NCBI RefSeq assembly: GCF_900105685.1
Contig: NZ_LT629781.1
Location: forward strand, 248,001 to 312,000
DNA from: Verrucomicrobium sp. GAS474
GTDB lineage: Bacteria > Verrucomicrobiota > Verrucomicrobiia > Methylacidiphilales > GAS474
Direction: 5' to 3'
Length of the DNA: 64,000 bases
Shown here: piece after piece, positions 56,781-64,000 of the stretch
Numbering within the stretch: position 1 is the stretch's first letter
How the letters are laid out: each line of letters starts with the position of its first letter
Notes under the pieces: generated by a model
Told to the model about the DNA's origin: nothing
Seen by the model: only the letters and a program-made list of their open reading frames with translations
Databases searched by the model: none
Translations under genes and position numbers: made by a program

Positions 56781-57647
56781 ATGACTCGCGACACGCTTTT
56801 CAAGGGATCCCTGGCGATCGGGTTGGCCTTCCTCCTGAACGCCGCGCCGATCGTCCCGGCGCAGGCGGAAGAGACGCCGGAGATCCTCCCGGCCTGCGTC
56901 TCCCTCGACGGGAAGCCGCTGCCGGAGGGCAATCCCGTCGAGAAGGAATTGGTGAGGGATTTCCGCGCGCCCGCGCTTCTCCTCTACCGGACCCATGCCG
57001 CCACGCCGCTGGGGACCCTCCTTCTCCTTCCCGGCGGCGGGTATCGGGTGCTGGCCGTCGTCCATGAGGGGGAGAACACCGCCCGTTTCCTCAACGAGCA
57101 GGGCTTCGATGTCGCCATGCTCGAATACCACCTCCTGAGCGCGCCCGAAGTCCGCGGCCTCGACGAGGGCGCGGCGCGGCGGCAAACCATGGAGCTCGCC
57201 TTGGCCGACGCGCTGCAGGCGTTCCGGCTCGTCCGCTCGGGCGGCGCCGCGCTCGGCCTCCACGGCGGGCGGTTCGGCATCATGGGCTATTCGGCGGGCG
57301 GCCATCTCGCGACGCGGACCGTCCAGGCCCTCGACCCGGCCGAGCAGCCCGACGACCTCATCCTCGGTTATCCCGCCTACCTCGACAAACGCGACCTCGT
57401 CGTGACGCCGCCGCCGAAGTCGGGCCGCCTCTTCGTCGTGATCGGGGACAAGGACAACGAGGGCTGGATCAAGGGTGCCGAGGCCTACGCGGCGGCATGG
57501 AAGGAGGCGACCGGCCCCGCGACGTTCCAGCTCCTCCCCAACGTCGCCCACGGCTTCGGCGTGGCGGCGATCGCCCCGGCCAGCGCGGCCCATTGGACCG
57601 ACCTCCTCGCCGCCTTCCTCCAGGGGAAGGCGATGCCCCCGCAATAG
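56781..57647 (+). CDS. Exported alpha/beta-hydrolase, esterase-like
   Basis: A 288-residue protein with a signal peptide (MTRDTLFKGSLAIGLAFLLN, cut near AQA) and a BD-FAE/acetylxylan-esterase-like alpha/beta-hydrolase fold. LLLPGGGYRVLAVVHEGENT carries the oxyanion GGG, RFGIMGYSAGGHLATRTVQA holds the nucleophile Ser, FVVIGDKDNEGWIKGAEAYA the Asp, and NVAHGFGVAAIAP the His. It may remove acyl groups from polysaccharides or peptides in the periplasm. It is divergent from blaI (176-nt gap) and converges with the TauE-like gene; a link with the sensor operon is possible but not shown. The start at 56781 is set by the signal peptide. Confidence 0.8.
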   Translation: MTRDTLFKGSLAIGLAFLLNAAPIVPAQAEETPEILPACVSLDGKPLPEGNPVEKELVRDFRAPALLLYRTHAATPLGTLLLLPGGGYRVLAVVHEGENTARFLNEQGFDVAMLEYHLLSAPEVRGLDEGAARRQTMELALADALQAFRLVRSGGAALGLHGGRFGIMGYSAGGHLATRTVQALDPAEQPDDLILGYPAYLDKRDLVVTPPPKSGRLFVVIGDKDNEGWIKGAEAYAAAWKEATGPATFQLLPNVAHGFGVAAIAPASAAHWTDLLAAFLQGKAMPPQ

Positions 57648-57666
57648 CGTCCCCCCTCCGGGCGCC

Positions 57667-58443
57667 TCACCCCCGGAACGTATCCCACCCGAACTTCCCG
57701 ATCAGCAGCGTCGCCACGACCAGGAAGGCGACCCGGACGAATCCCGTCCCGTGCCGGAATGAAAGATACGACCCGGCCCACGAGCCCGCGACGTTGCACG
57801 CGGCCATGCCGAGGCCGACGCCGTAGAGGATGTGGCCCGTCCAGCCGAAGGCGACCAGCGCCCCGGCGTTCGTGCAGAGGTTGACGCACTTCGCCGAGAG
57901 CGACGCCTTCAGGAAGTCGAAGCCGAAGCAGCGGATGAAGGCGAAGATGAGGAAGCTCCCCGCCCCCGGCCCGAAGAAGCCGTCGTAAAAGCCGAGCACC
58001 GCGCCGACGAGGCCCGCCACGGCGATGCTCCGCCTGCCGACGACGTGGCCCTTGTCGAGCGATCCGAAATCCTTGTGCCAAAACGTGTAGATCGCCACGG
58101 CGATCAGCAGCACCAGGACGAGGGGCCGCAGCATCGCCTTCGGCAGCAGCGTCACCGAGTGGGCCCCGAGGAAGGAGAAGGCGAGCGCCGCCAGCCCCGC
58201 CGGGAGGACGACGGCCCAGGGGATCGCGATCCGTCCGGCGAAGCGGTAGGTCGCGTAACTCGTCCCGCAGAGGGAGGCGATCTTGTTCGTCCCGAAGAGG
58301 GTCGCCGGGGGGAGCTGGGGGAAGACGCTGAAGAGGGTCGGGAACTGGATCAGCCCGCCCCCGCCGACGACGGCGTCGACGAGCCCCGCCGCGAAGGCCC
58401 CCGCGCCGAGGAAGGCGATGGAGAACGGTTCGAGCGGGGCCAT
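57667..58443 (-). CDS. TauE/SafE-family (TSUP) membrane transporter
   Basis: A 258-residue inner-membrane protein with about eight helices in two repeats. The family motifs are DAVVGGGGLIQFPTLFSVFP followed by PATLFGTNKIASLCGT, and in the second half GAVLGFYDGFFGPGAGSFLI followed by AKCVNLCTNAGALVAF. Members export organosulfonates or sulfite or take up anions; the substrate is unclear. It is downstream of the TpsB gene on the minus strand (41-nt gap). Confidence 0.85.
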   Translation of the reverse strand: MAPLEPFSIAFLGAGAFAAGLVDAVVGGGGLIQFPTLFSVFPQLPPATLFGTNKIASLCGTSYATYRFAGRIAIPWAVVLPAGLAALAFSFLGAHSVTLLPKAMLRPLVLVLLIAVAIYTFWHKDFGSLDKGHVVGRRSIAVAGLVGAVLGFYDGFFGPGAGSFLIFAFIRCFGFDFLKASLSAKCVNLCTNAGALVAFGWTGHILYGVGLGMAACNVAGSWAGSYLSFRHGTGFVRVAFLVVATLLIGKFGWDTFRG

Positions 58444-58484
58444 GGACCCAACCTAGGCCCAACGCGCCCCGCGATCAATACGCC

Positions 58485-60197
58485 TCAATAGGCGACCGTG
58501 ACGGCGATGTGGCCGCGGGAGCTGTCGGGATCGCCGAGGCCGGGATTCGTCAGCTGGAAGCCGTAGTCGAACTTGACCGAGACGAACTGGCCGATGGCGT
58601 AGCGGACGCCCGGCCCGATGCTGGAGAGATAGACGTTCGCGTCCTCGCCGGGGAGGAGGTGGACGTTGCGGACCCAGCCGTAGTCCCAGAAGGCAATGAA
58701 CTGGAGCGAATCGGAAGGCCCCTTCTCGGTGGCGACGCCCTTGATCGAGACGGGCGGCGTCCGGATCTCGTTCGTGATCTGGTAGCCGTTGTCGCCGTTG
58801 GCCTCGCGTTCCCGGTAGCCGCGGATCGCGTCGGCGCCGCCGATGCCGATCTGCTCGCTGCCGAGGAGGTTGGCGCTCGACTCCTGGAGGAGGCCCTTGA
58901 AGAACCAGGTGAAGTCGCCCGGAAGGCGCTGCGTCCGGTCGAGGGCGAGCTGGCCGTAGACGTAATCGTCCTGCGCCTTGTAGCGGGCGATCTGGAAGTC
59001 GCTCGTCAGGTTGTGGGTCCCGAGGCCGCCCGGGCTCATGTAGCAGTTGAGCAGGAGGTTCGTGAGGGCCGAGGGCTCGTGGTAGGTGCAGTTGTAGCTG
59101 ACGAGGAACTGGGAGATGTGGGTGTTCGTGTTGAAGATGTCGGCCCCGCCGAACTCGAGGTCGTTGTTCGACTCCTTGAAATCGTAGCCGACGCTCATGT
59201 TCTGGCTGTAGCGGCCGAGGGTGGGGAGGCCCGCGTTGTAGCGGCCGCTCGCCTGCCAGGCCTTGCCGACGAGGTTCGTCCCCGAGGGATGGCCGACGCT
59301 GTCAATGTAGCCGCCGAAGAGGGTGAACGTGTGCTGCCACGGCAGGGGGACGATGTAGCTCCCGGCGTGGGCCTGGAAACGCTCGAAGGCGTTGTCCGAG
59401 GTGAACTGGTAGTTCAGCTGCTGGTCCATCCCGAAGAGGTTCCCGTAGTTGAAGCCGAAGTTGTAGCGGTCCTGCCCCGTGATCTCGTTGCCGGTGTTGT
59501 CGTAGCCGGTGTAGAAGCGGGCGGGGAAGCGGTCCTCGGTCTTGAGGACGAGGTCGGTCGTCCCGAAGGTCGGCCCGGGGGCGAGCTCGACGTTGGAGGA
59601 GTGGAACGGATTCCGGTTCATGTCGTTGAGGTTCTCGACGACGCGGCTCTCCGAGATCCGGTCCCCGGGACGGAAGCCGGTGCGGTAGACGAGGATCTCC
59701 TCGGAGAACCACTTCTGCCCCTCGCTGCGGACCTGGTTCACGTGCCCCTCGACGACGGCGACCTGGAGGATGCCGTCGGTGACGTCCTGCTCCGGGACGA
59801 CGATGTCGACGACGGGGTGGTCGCTGTGGCGGTACTGGGTCGTGGCGTCGCGGGTGATCCGGTTGAGGGTGTCGAAGGTCGCCGGCTTGCCGAGGTAGTC
59901 CTGCTTCAGCTTCGCCTGGAACTTCTCGTCCTGGAGGAACGGGAGCCCCTCGGCCTCGATCCCGTCGAAGGCGGGGACGCCGCCGGGGACGACGGTCTTG
60001 CCCGCGACGAACTTGATGCCGCGCAATTTCTTCACGACGACCTCGGTGCCGCCCGGGACCGGCTGCGGCTCGGTCTCGGGAACCTCGACGTTCACCTTCT
60101 TGTCGGGCGCCGTGTGGGGCATGACGCGCTGGAGGTCCTGCGCGTGCGCGGAGAGAGCCAGGACGGGAAGGAGGGAAAGGAACAGGAACTTTTTCAT
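58485..60197 (-). CDS. TpsB/FhaC-type two-partner secretion transporter
   Basis: A 570-residue outer-membrane protein of the Omp85-related TpsB group. A signal peptide (MKKFLFLSLLPVLALSAHAQ) precedes POTRA-like domains (about 60-190, with HPVVDIVVPEQDVTDGILQV and VVEGHVNQVRSEG), then a 16-strand barrel with the conserved RGYRERE motif of loop L6 (about 445) and a C-terminal Tyr (HIAVTVAY). It should export the partner encoded just upstream on the minus strand (23-nt gap). The usual order is TpsB before TpsA; here TpsA is transcribed first. Confidence 0.88.
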   Translation of the reverse strand: MKKFLFLSLLPVLALSAHAQDLQRVMPHTAPDKKVNVEVPETEPQPVPGGTEVVVKKLRGIKFVAGKTVVPGGVPAFDGIEAEGLPFLQDEKFQAKLKQDYLGKPATFDTLNRITRDATTQYRHSDHPVVDIVVPEQDVTDGILQVAVVEGHVNQVRSEGQKWFSEEILVYRTGFRPGDRISESRVVENLNDMNRNPFHSSNVELAPGPTFGTTDLVLKTEDRFPARFYTGYDNTGNEITGQDRYNFGFNYGNLFGMDQQLNYQFTSDNAFERFQAHAGSYIVPLPWQHTFTLFGGYIDSVGHPSGTNLVGKAWQASGRYNAGLPTLGRYSQNMSVGYDFKESNNDLEFGGADIFNTNTHISQFLVSYNCTYHEPSALTNLLLNCYMSPGGLGTHNLTSDFQIARYKAQDDYVYGQLALDRTQRLPGDFTWFFKGLLQESSANLLGSEQIGIGGADAIRGYREREANGDNGYQITNEIRTPPVSIKGVATEKGPSDSLQFIAFWDYGWVRNVHLLPGEDANVYLSSIGPGVRYAIGQFVSVKFDYGFQLTNPGLGDPDSSRGHIAVTVAY

Positions 60198-60220
60198 GGG
60201 ACGCGAAGGCGAAGGGGAAA

Positions 60221-63200
60221 TCAATGGTTCGGGTCGGTATAGCTCATCGTGCTATGGGTGCCGCCGAAGGTCGGATGGCCGAAGGAGACCCCTTCGTTCG
60301 AGGTCGTGCTGATCGGCCTCACGTGCTGCAGCGCGCCGGGAAGGGTCGGGCTGTCGAAGATCGGGGCGTATTGCCGGTTGCCCTGGTCGCCCGTATCGAC
60401 CGGCGTGAAGGCGAGGCTGTGGGGCGTGCCGCCGTCGCCGCCAAGGCCCGCCGTCGAGCTGCCGATCGCCGAGGCCGTGCCGTTGCCGCCCTGGACCGGC
60501 GCCTGGGGCTGGAGCGCGACGGTGGGGAGGACGACGACCCCGATGCCGTCGACGTAGACCGCCGTACCGATCCCCGCCGAATTCGACTGGGCCGAGGAGA
60601 GGGCGGCCTTGTTGGCGTTGGCCGTCGCATTCGGATCGCCGCTGAGCGCGTGGTTCCCGCTCCCGCCGCCGCCCCCGCCGCCGCCGCTGACGATGAAGGT
60701 GGGGAGGCCGGTGCCGGTCAGGTTCCAGACCGTGCTGCTCTGCCAGGCGGAGGAGGTCCAGTTCGTCGTCGTGCTGTACCAGGAGGAACTGCTCGAGTCG
60801 CTCGCGAAGGTGCCGCTGTAGCCGCTGTCCCCGGCGGTCGCGCCCGAGACGCTGCTCGACGTCCCGATGGAGGAGGAGATGCCGCCCGTGCTGTAGGACC
60901 CCGAGCCGTAGTAGCTGGTCCAGATCCCGGCGTAGGCCGTCGTCGTCGTCGTGGTCGTCGTCCCGGCGGAGGTGCTCGTCGTGCTGCCGAGGGAGACCGC
61001 CCCGGTGGTGTCGGTCGAGGTGGTGCTGGAGCTGCTGCCGCTCGAGCTGATCGTCGTCGTCGTGAGGCTGGTGTTGACCGAGAGGTTGTTCCCGACCAGC
61101 GCCCCCGCGTAGGTCGCCGTCCCCCACGAGCTGGAACCCGAGGTGCTGCGCAGCGTTCCCGCGTTGAACGAGTTCTCGATCAGGCCGTCGCTCTCGAGGG
61201 TGCCCACGAGGCCGCCGAGATAGTTCCCCGTCTGGCCGGTGGTGATCTGGATGAGACCCGAGTTGTAGGTGTAGTTGATCGTCCCGTGGAGATCGCCCAC
61301 CACGCCGCCGACCATCCCGGCCCCGCTGACGGTCCCGGTGTTGTAGGAGTTGGTGATCGTCGAGCCGTTCGCCGCGATGGCCGCGAGGCCGCCCGCGACG
61401 AGGGTACCGGTGACCGCGCCGCTGTTGACGCCGTGGGTGGCCGTGCGGGCCGCGTCGAGGTAGCCGAAGAGGCCGCCCGCGTTGTCGCCGTTGACCGCGC
61501 CCGCGTTGCTGAGATTGGAGACCGTGCCGCTCCCCGAGAGGTAACCGAAGATGCCGCCCGCGTAGGCGCTCCCGCCCGAGGCGGTGACGGTGCCGGCGGC
61601 GTTGTTCGTGAGGCTCGAGAGAGCGCCGTTGGAATCGACGTAACCGGCGAGGCCGCCGGCGTAACCGCCCGTCCCGGAGATGACGCCCGAATTCGACCCG
61701 GTGACCGTGGAGGTACCGGTCAGGTAACCGACGAGGCCGCCCGCCGTCCCGCCGCTGACGCTCGCGTTGTTCGAGCCGGAGACGCTCGTCGTCCCCGCGG
61801 CGACGCCGACGAGGCCGCCCGCGTTGCTGCTCGCCCCGGAGGTGCTGGTGACGGTGTTCGTGCTCCCGCTGAAGCTGACGCCGCTGATCTTCGCCGAATC
61901 GGCGTAACCGATCAGGCCGCCGATGTTGACCGTACCCGTCGTCGCCGTCGAGGTGACCGAGATGTTCTGGAGGGTAACGTTCGAGACGGTGCCGCCCTGG
62001 ACGTAACCGAAGAAGCCGAGGTAGTTGCTTCCGTTGCCGCCGCTCACGACGATGTTGCTGATCGTCTTGGAATTGCCGTCGAAGATGCCGGTGAAGGGCG
62101 TCGTGCTGCTCCCGATGGGAGTCCACGAGGCCGAGGCGAGGTCGATCGACTGGTTGAGGGAGTAATTCGCGGCGGCCGCGCCGCTGGCGTTCGCGTTGAT
62201 CGCGGTGGCGGCGGCGGTGAGGTCGGACGCCGTGTTCACCAGCATGTAGGCGGTGAGGCTTCCGGCGCCGGCGTTTGAATAGCTGGTGATCGGAGAGGCG
62301 TAGCTGACAGGGTCGTAGTAGATCGTGACTTTTCCCGCCCAGTTGATCGTCCCGTTGTTCGTCACCGTGCCGCCGCCGCCGAGGGCGTTGCCGACGGCGA
62401 GGGTCGAGGCGGAAGTCGAGGTGGCCGGGGACGGGAGGTTCGCGCCATAGGCCATGCTGTCGGCCCGGAGGGTGAGCGTGCCGGAGCCCGTGTTCGCGAT
62501 AGTGATGCCGGTGTTGATCGTGATCGCCCCCTGCGCGGCGAAGATGAGATTGGCCCCTGTGTTGAGGGTGAAGCTGTCCGCAATGACGATGCCGCCGAAG
62601 TCGTTCGCGTTCAACTGGTAGTCCTTCGTCTGGACAGTGAGAGTTCCATTCGTTCCCAGGGAGTTCTGGATCGTCTCCCAGGAGAGGACCGTCTTGCCCG
62701 AGGTGCTGGCGCTGCCGGAGGTGCTGTAGATCGTGAGATCGGACGGATCGAGGAGGAGCGAACCGGCCACGCCCTTCGGGGCGAGGGTGTTCACGGTGCC
62801 CTCGAAGTCGAAGCCGGTGACGCCGGAGACCTCGACCGCGCCGCCGTTGCCGCCGTTCGGGCCGCCCCGCGCCGTGATGGCCCCCGAGAAAGCCGTCCTT
62901 CCGTCGGCCCAGACGACGACGGTGCCGCCGTCGCCGCTGTCGGTCGCGTCGGCATGGATCACCGCCCCGGCGTCGATCGTCGTGTTCGTCGCGTTCTCGA
63001 GGGTGGCGTCCTCGCCCTGCGCACCGCCGCCGATCTTCGCCGTCCCGCCGCCGTTCGCGCCGCTGACGTCGACGACCGAGGTCGAGGCGAGGTGGACGTC
63101 GTGGCCGGTGATCGAGACCTCGCCGCCCTTCGTCCCGTTCGTCGCGATGATCGTCCCGCTGTTCTGCGCCGTCCCGCCCGAGGCGGTGATGCGGACCCGG

Positions 63201-64000
63201 CCGCCGACGCTCGAAACGCCGGTGGCGCGGATGAGGCCGGTGTTGTTCACCGCGAGGCTGTAGATGTTCCCATTGGCGACGAGTTCGGCCTTCAGGGCCG
63301 CGATCGTCCCGGTGTTCTCGACGCCGATGCCGTCCCGGGCGCCGGTGTCGTAGCGGACCGAGACGCGGTTGTCGCCGCCCTCGGCGAGGGTCACCTGGGT
63401 CCCGGCGGCGAGGCCGACGGTCCCGTTCGGTGCCTTGAGGACGCCGCCGTTCGAGACATGCTTCGCGATGAGGAAGATATCGCCGCCGTTGGCGGTGATG
63501 GTGCCGAGGTTGACGATGGTTGCGTTCGAGTTCCCGGCGTAGGTGCCCGCCGAGGGGGAACCGCTGACGAGATCGAGGGTCGACGCGGTGAAGCTCTGCG
63601 TGTTGACGACGCCGCCCGGCCCGATGAGGACGCCGTTCGGGTTGATGAGGATGATGTTGCCGTTCGAGCTGAGGGTCCCGTAGATGTTCGAGACGTTGCC
63701 GCCGGTCACCTTGTTCAACACCGTGCTGCTGCTATTGGGCTGGTTGAAATTCGTCGTGAACCCGGCGCCGATCGAGAAATCGGTCCACCCCATCACCGTC
63801 TGGGCGGTCGTCGTCGTGACGTTCATCGTGTTGCCGCTGGTGCTGATCGTCCCCGCGCCCGCCTGAAAGGTCCCGCCCGTCGGCAGATCGGTGGCATGGG
63901 AGGAACTGGGAGCCGCGAGGACCCCGACCAGCGCGAGCTGGAGCATCGCCGCGTAGCGGCGGAAACCGGCGTGCGAGAAGACCCGAACCGATGAAGCGTC
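60221..64000 (-). CDS. TpsA-type secreted adhesin/haemagglutinin (open at right edge)
   Basis: At least 1259 residues are open to the edge. An in-frame ATG at 63946 (MLQLALVGVLAAPSSSHATD) could start it, but the frame continues with SHAGFRRYAA before it, so a longer signal with its start outside the window is possible. The N-terminal haemagglutination-activity domain (about 20-260) has ILINPNGVLIGPGGVV. A beta-helix with Asn/Gly/Thr repeats follows, including GLUG-like copies (GGLVGYLTG, GGLAGYVDSN, GGIFGYLSG). A Ser/Thr tract (about residues 960-1030) with TTTTTTT runs precedes the C-terminus SMSYTDPNH. It is exported through the downstream TpsB. Confidence 0.85.
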   Translation of the reverse strand, partial: DASSVRVFSHAGFRRYAAMLQLALVGVLAAPSSSHATDLPTGGTFQAGAGTISTSGNTMNVTTTTAQTVMGWTDFSIGAGFTTNFNQPNSSSTVLNKVTGGNVSNIYGTLSSNGNIILINPNGVLIGPGGVVNTQSFTASTLDLVSGSPSAGTYAGNSNATIVNLGTITANGGDIFLIAKHVSNGGVLKAPNGTVGLAAGTQVTLAEGGDNRVSVRYDTGARDGIGVENTGTIAALKAELVANGNIYSLAVNNTGLIRATGVSSVGGRVRITASGGTAQNSGTIIATNGTKGGEVSITGHDVHLASTSVVDVSGANGGGTAKIGGGAQGEDATLENATNTTIDAGAVIHADATDSGDGGTVVVWADGRTAFSGAITARGGPNGGNGGAVEVSGVTGFDFEGTVNTLAPKGVAGSLLLDPSDLTIYSTSGSASTSGKTVLSWETIQNSLGTNGTLTVQTKDYQLNANDFGGIVIADSFTLNTGANLIFAAQGAITINTGITIANTGSGTLTLRADSMAYGANLPSPATSTSASTLAVGNALGGGGTVTNNGTINWAGKVTIYYDPVSYASPITSYSNAGAGSLTAYMLVNTASDLTAAATAINANASGAAAANYSLNQSIDLASASWTPIGSSTTPFTGIFDGNSKTISNIVVSGGNGSNYLGFFGYVQGGTVSNVTLQNISVTSTATTGTVNIGGLIGYADSAKISGVSFSGSTNTVTSTSGASSNAGGLVGVAAGTTSVSGSNNASVSGGTAGGLVGYLTGTSTVTGSNSGVISGTGGYAGGLAGYVDSNGALSSLTNNAAGTVTASGGSAYAGGIFGYLSGSGTVSNLSNAGAVNGDNAGGLFGYLDAARTATHGVNSGAVTGTLVAGGLAAIAANGSTITNSYNTGTVSGAGMVGGVVGDLHGTINYTYNSGLIQITTGQTGNYLGGLVGTLESDGLIENSFNAGTLRSTSGSSSWGTATYAGALVGNNLSVNTSLTTTTISSSGSSSSTTSTDTTGAVSLGSTTSTSAGTTTTTTTTAYAGIWTSYYGSGSYSTGGISSSIGTSSSVSGATAGDSGYSGTFASDSSSSSWYSTTTNWTSSAWQSSTVWNLTGTGLPTFIVSGGGGGGGGSGNHALSGDPNATANANKAALSSAQSNSAGIGTAVYVDGIGVVVLPTVALQPQAPVQGGNGTASAIGSSTAGLGGDGGTPHSLAFTPVDTGDQGNRQYAPIFDSPTLPGALQHVRPISTTSNEGVSFGHPTFGGTHSTMSYTDPNH

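Overview
The window is GC-rich, densely coded bacterial chromosome with a very strong preference for C- and G-ending codons (ctc, gtc, atc, aag, gag). A two-partner secretion pair shows an outer membrane, so the organism is Gram-negative. The c-di-AMP synthase fused to YbbR, the BlaI/M56 ankyrin sensor, the NagB-LmbE fusion and the frequent lack of clear Shine-Dalgarno sites would suit the Planctomycetes-Verrucomicrobia group. That placement is inference and needs a marker-gene tree. I see no rRNA, tRNA, CRISPR array, transposase or phage gene.

Layout. 1-2 kb: the end of an aldo/keto reductase, a MazEF-type toxin-antitoxin pair and an FTR1 iron permease. 2-7.6 kb: two paralogous hybrid histidine kinases in tandem, each with the same promoter-like element 72 nt before its start. 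7.8-11 kb: a LysM protein, a metallo-beta-lactamase-fold hydrolase, a folate cyclo-ligase and phosphofructokinase. 11.5-15.4 kb (minus): Lrp regulator, aminotransferase, dihydrofolate reductase and a PpiD-like chaperone. 15.5-18.7 kb (minus): prs, diadenylate cyclase-YbbR and a membrane protein. 18.8-25.2 kb: small membrane proteins, an HI0933-type flavoprotein, a chemotaxis receptor, glutaredoxin, DUF309 and a REC-GGDEF protein. 25.4-32 kb: citramalate synthase, a possible DciA-like protein and methionine synthase. 32-36.7 kb: a thioredoxin-fold/TPR-like exported protein and a GntR(YtrA-type)-ABC operon with a clear operator. 36.7-39.4 kb: malate:quinone oxidoreductase and galT. 39.6-47.3 kb (minus): uvrA, a large TPR lipoprotein-like or exported protein and a NagB-LmbE fusion. 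47.4-48.1 kb: an AbrB/Doc-type toxin-antitoxin pair. 48.2-53.4 kb: trpE, trpG, gdhA, a degenerate dienelactone-hydrolase-like protein and a lipoate-ligase-like protein. 53.4-56.6 kb: a BlaI repressor and an M56 peptidase fused to ankyrin repeats, with two operator dyads. 56.8-64 kb: an esterase, a TauE/SafE transporter and a TpsA/TpsB secretion system that runs off the right edge.

The most unusual feature is a family of structured intergenic repeats of about 205-250 bp, with five copies at four places (11.1-11.57, 24.1, 27.9 and 39.5 kb). All share a GC-rich hairpin followed by a conserved 3' block. Two copies form a head-to-head inverted pair. Three of the four sites lie between convergent genes and the fourth is the leader of metH. 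No gene accounts for them, and they match no RNA family I recognise.
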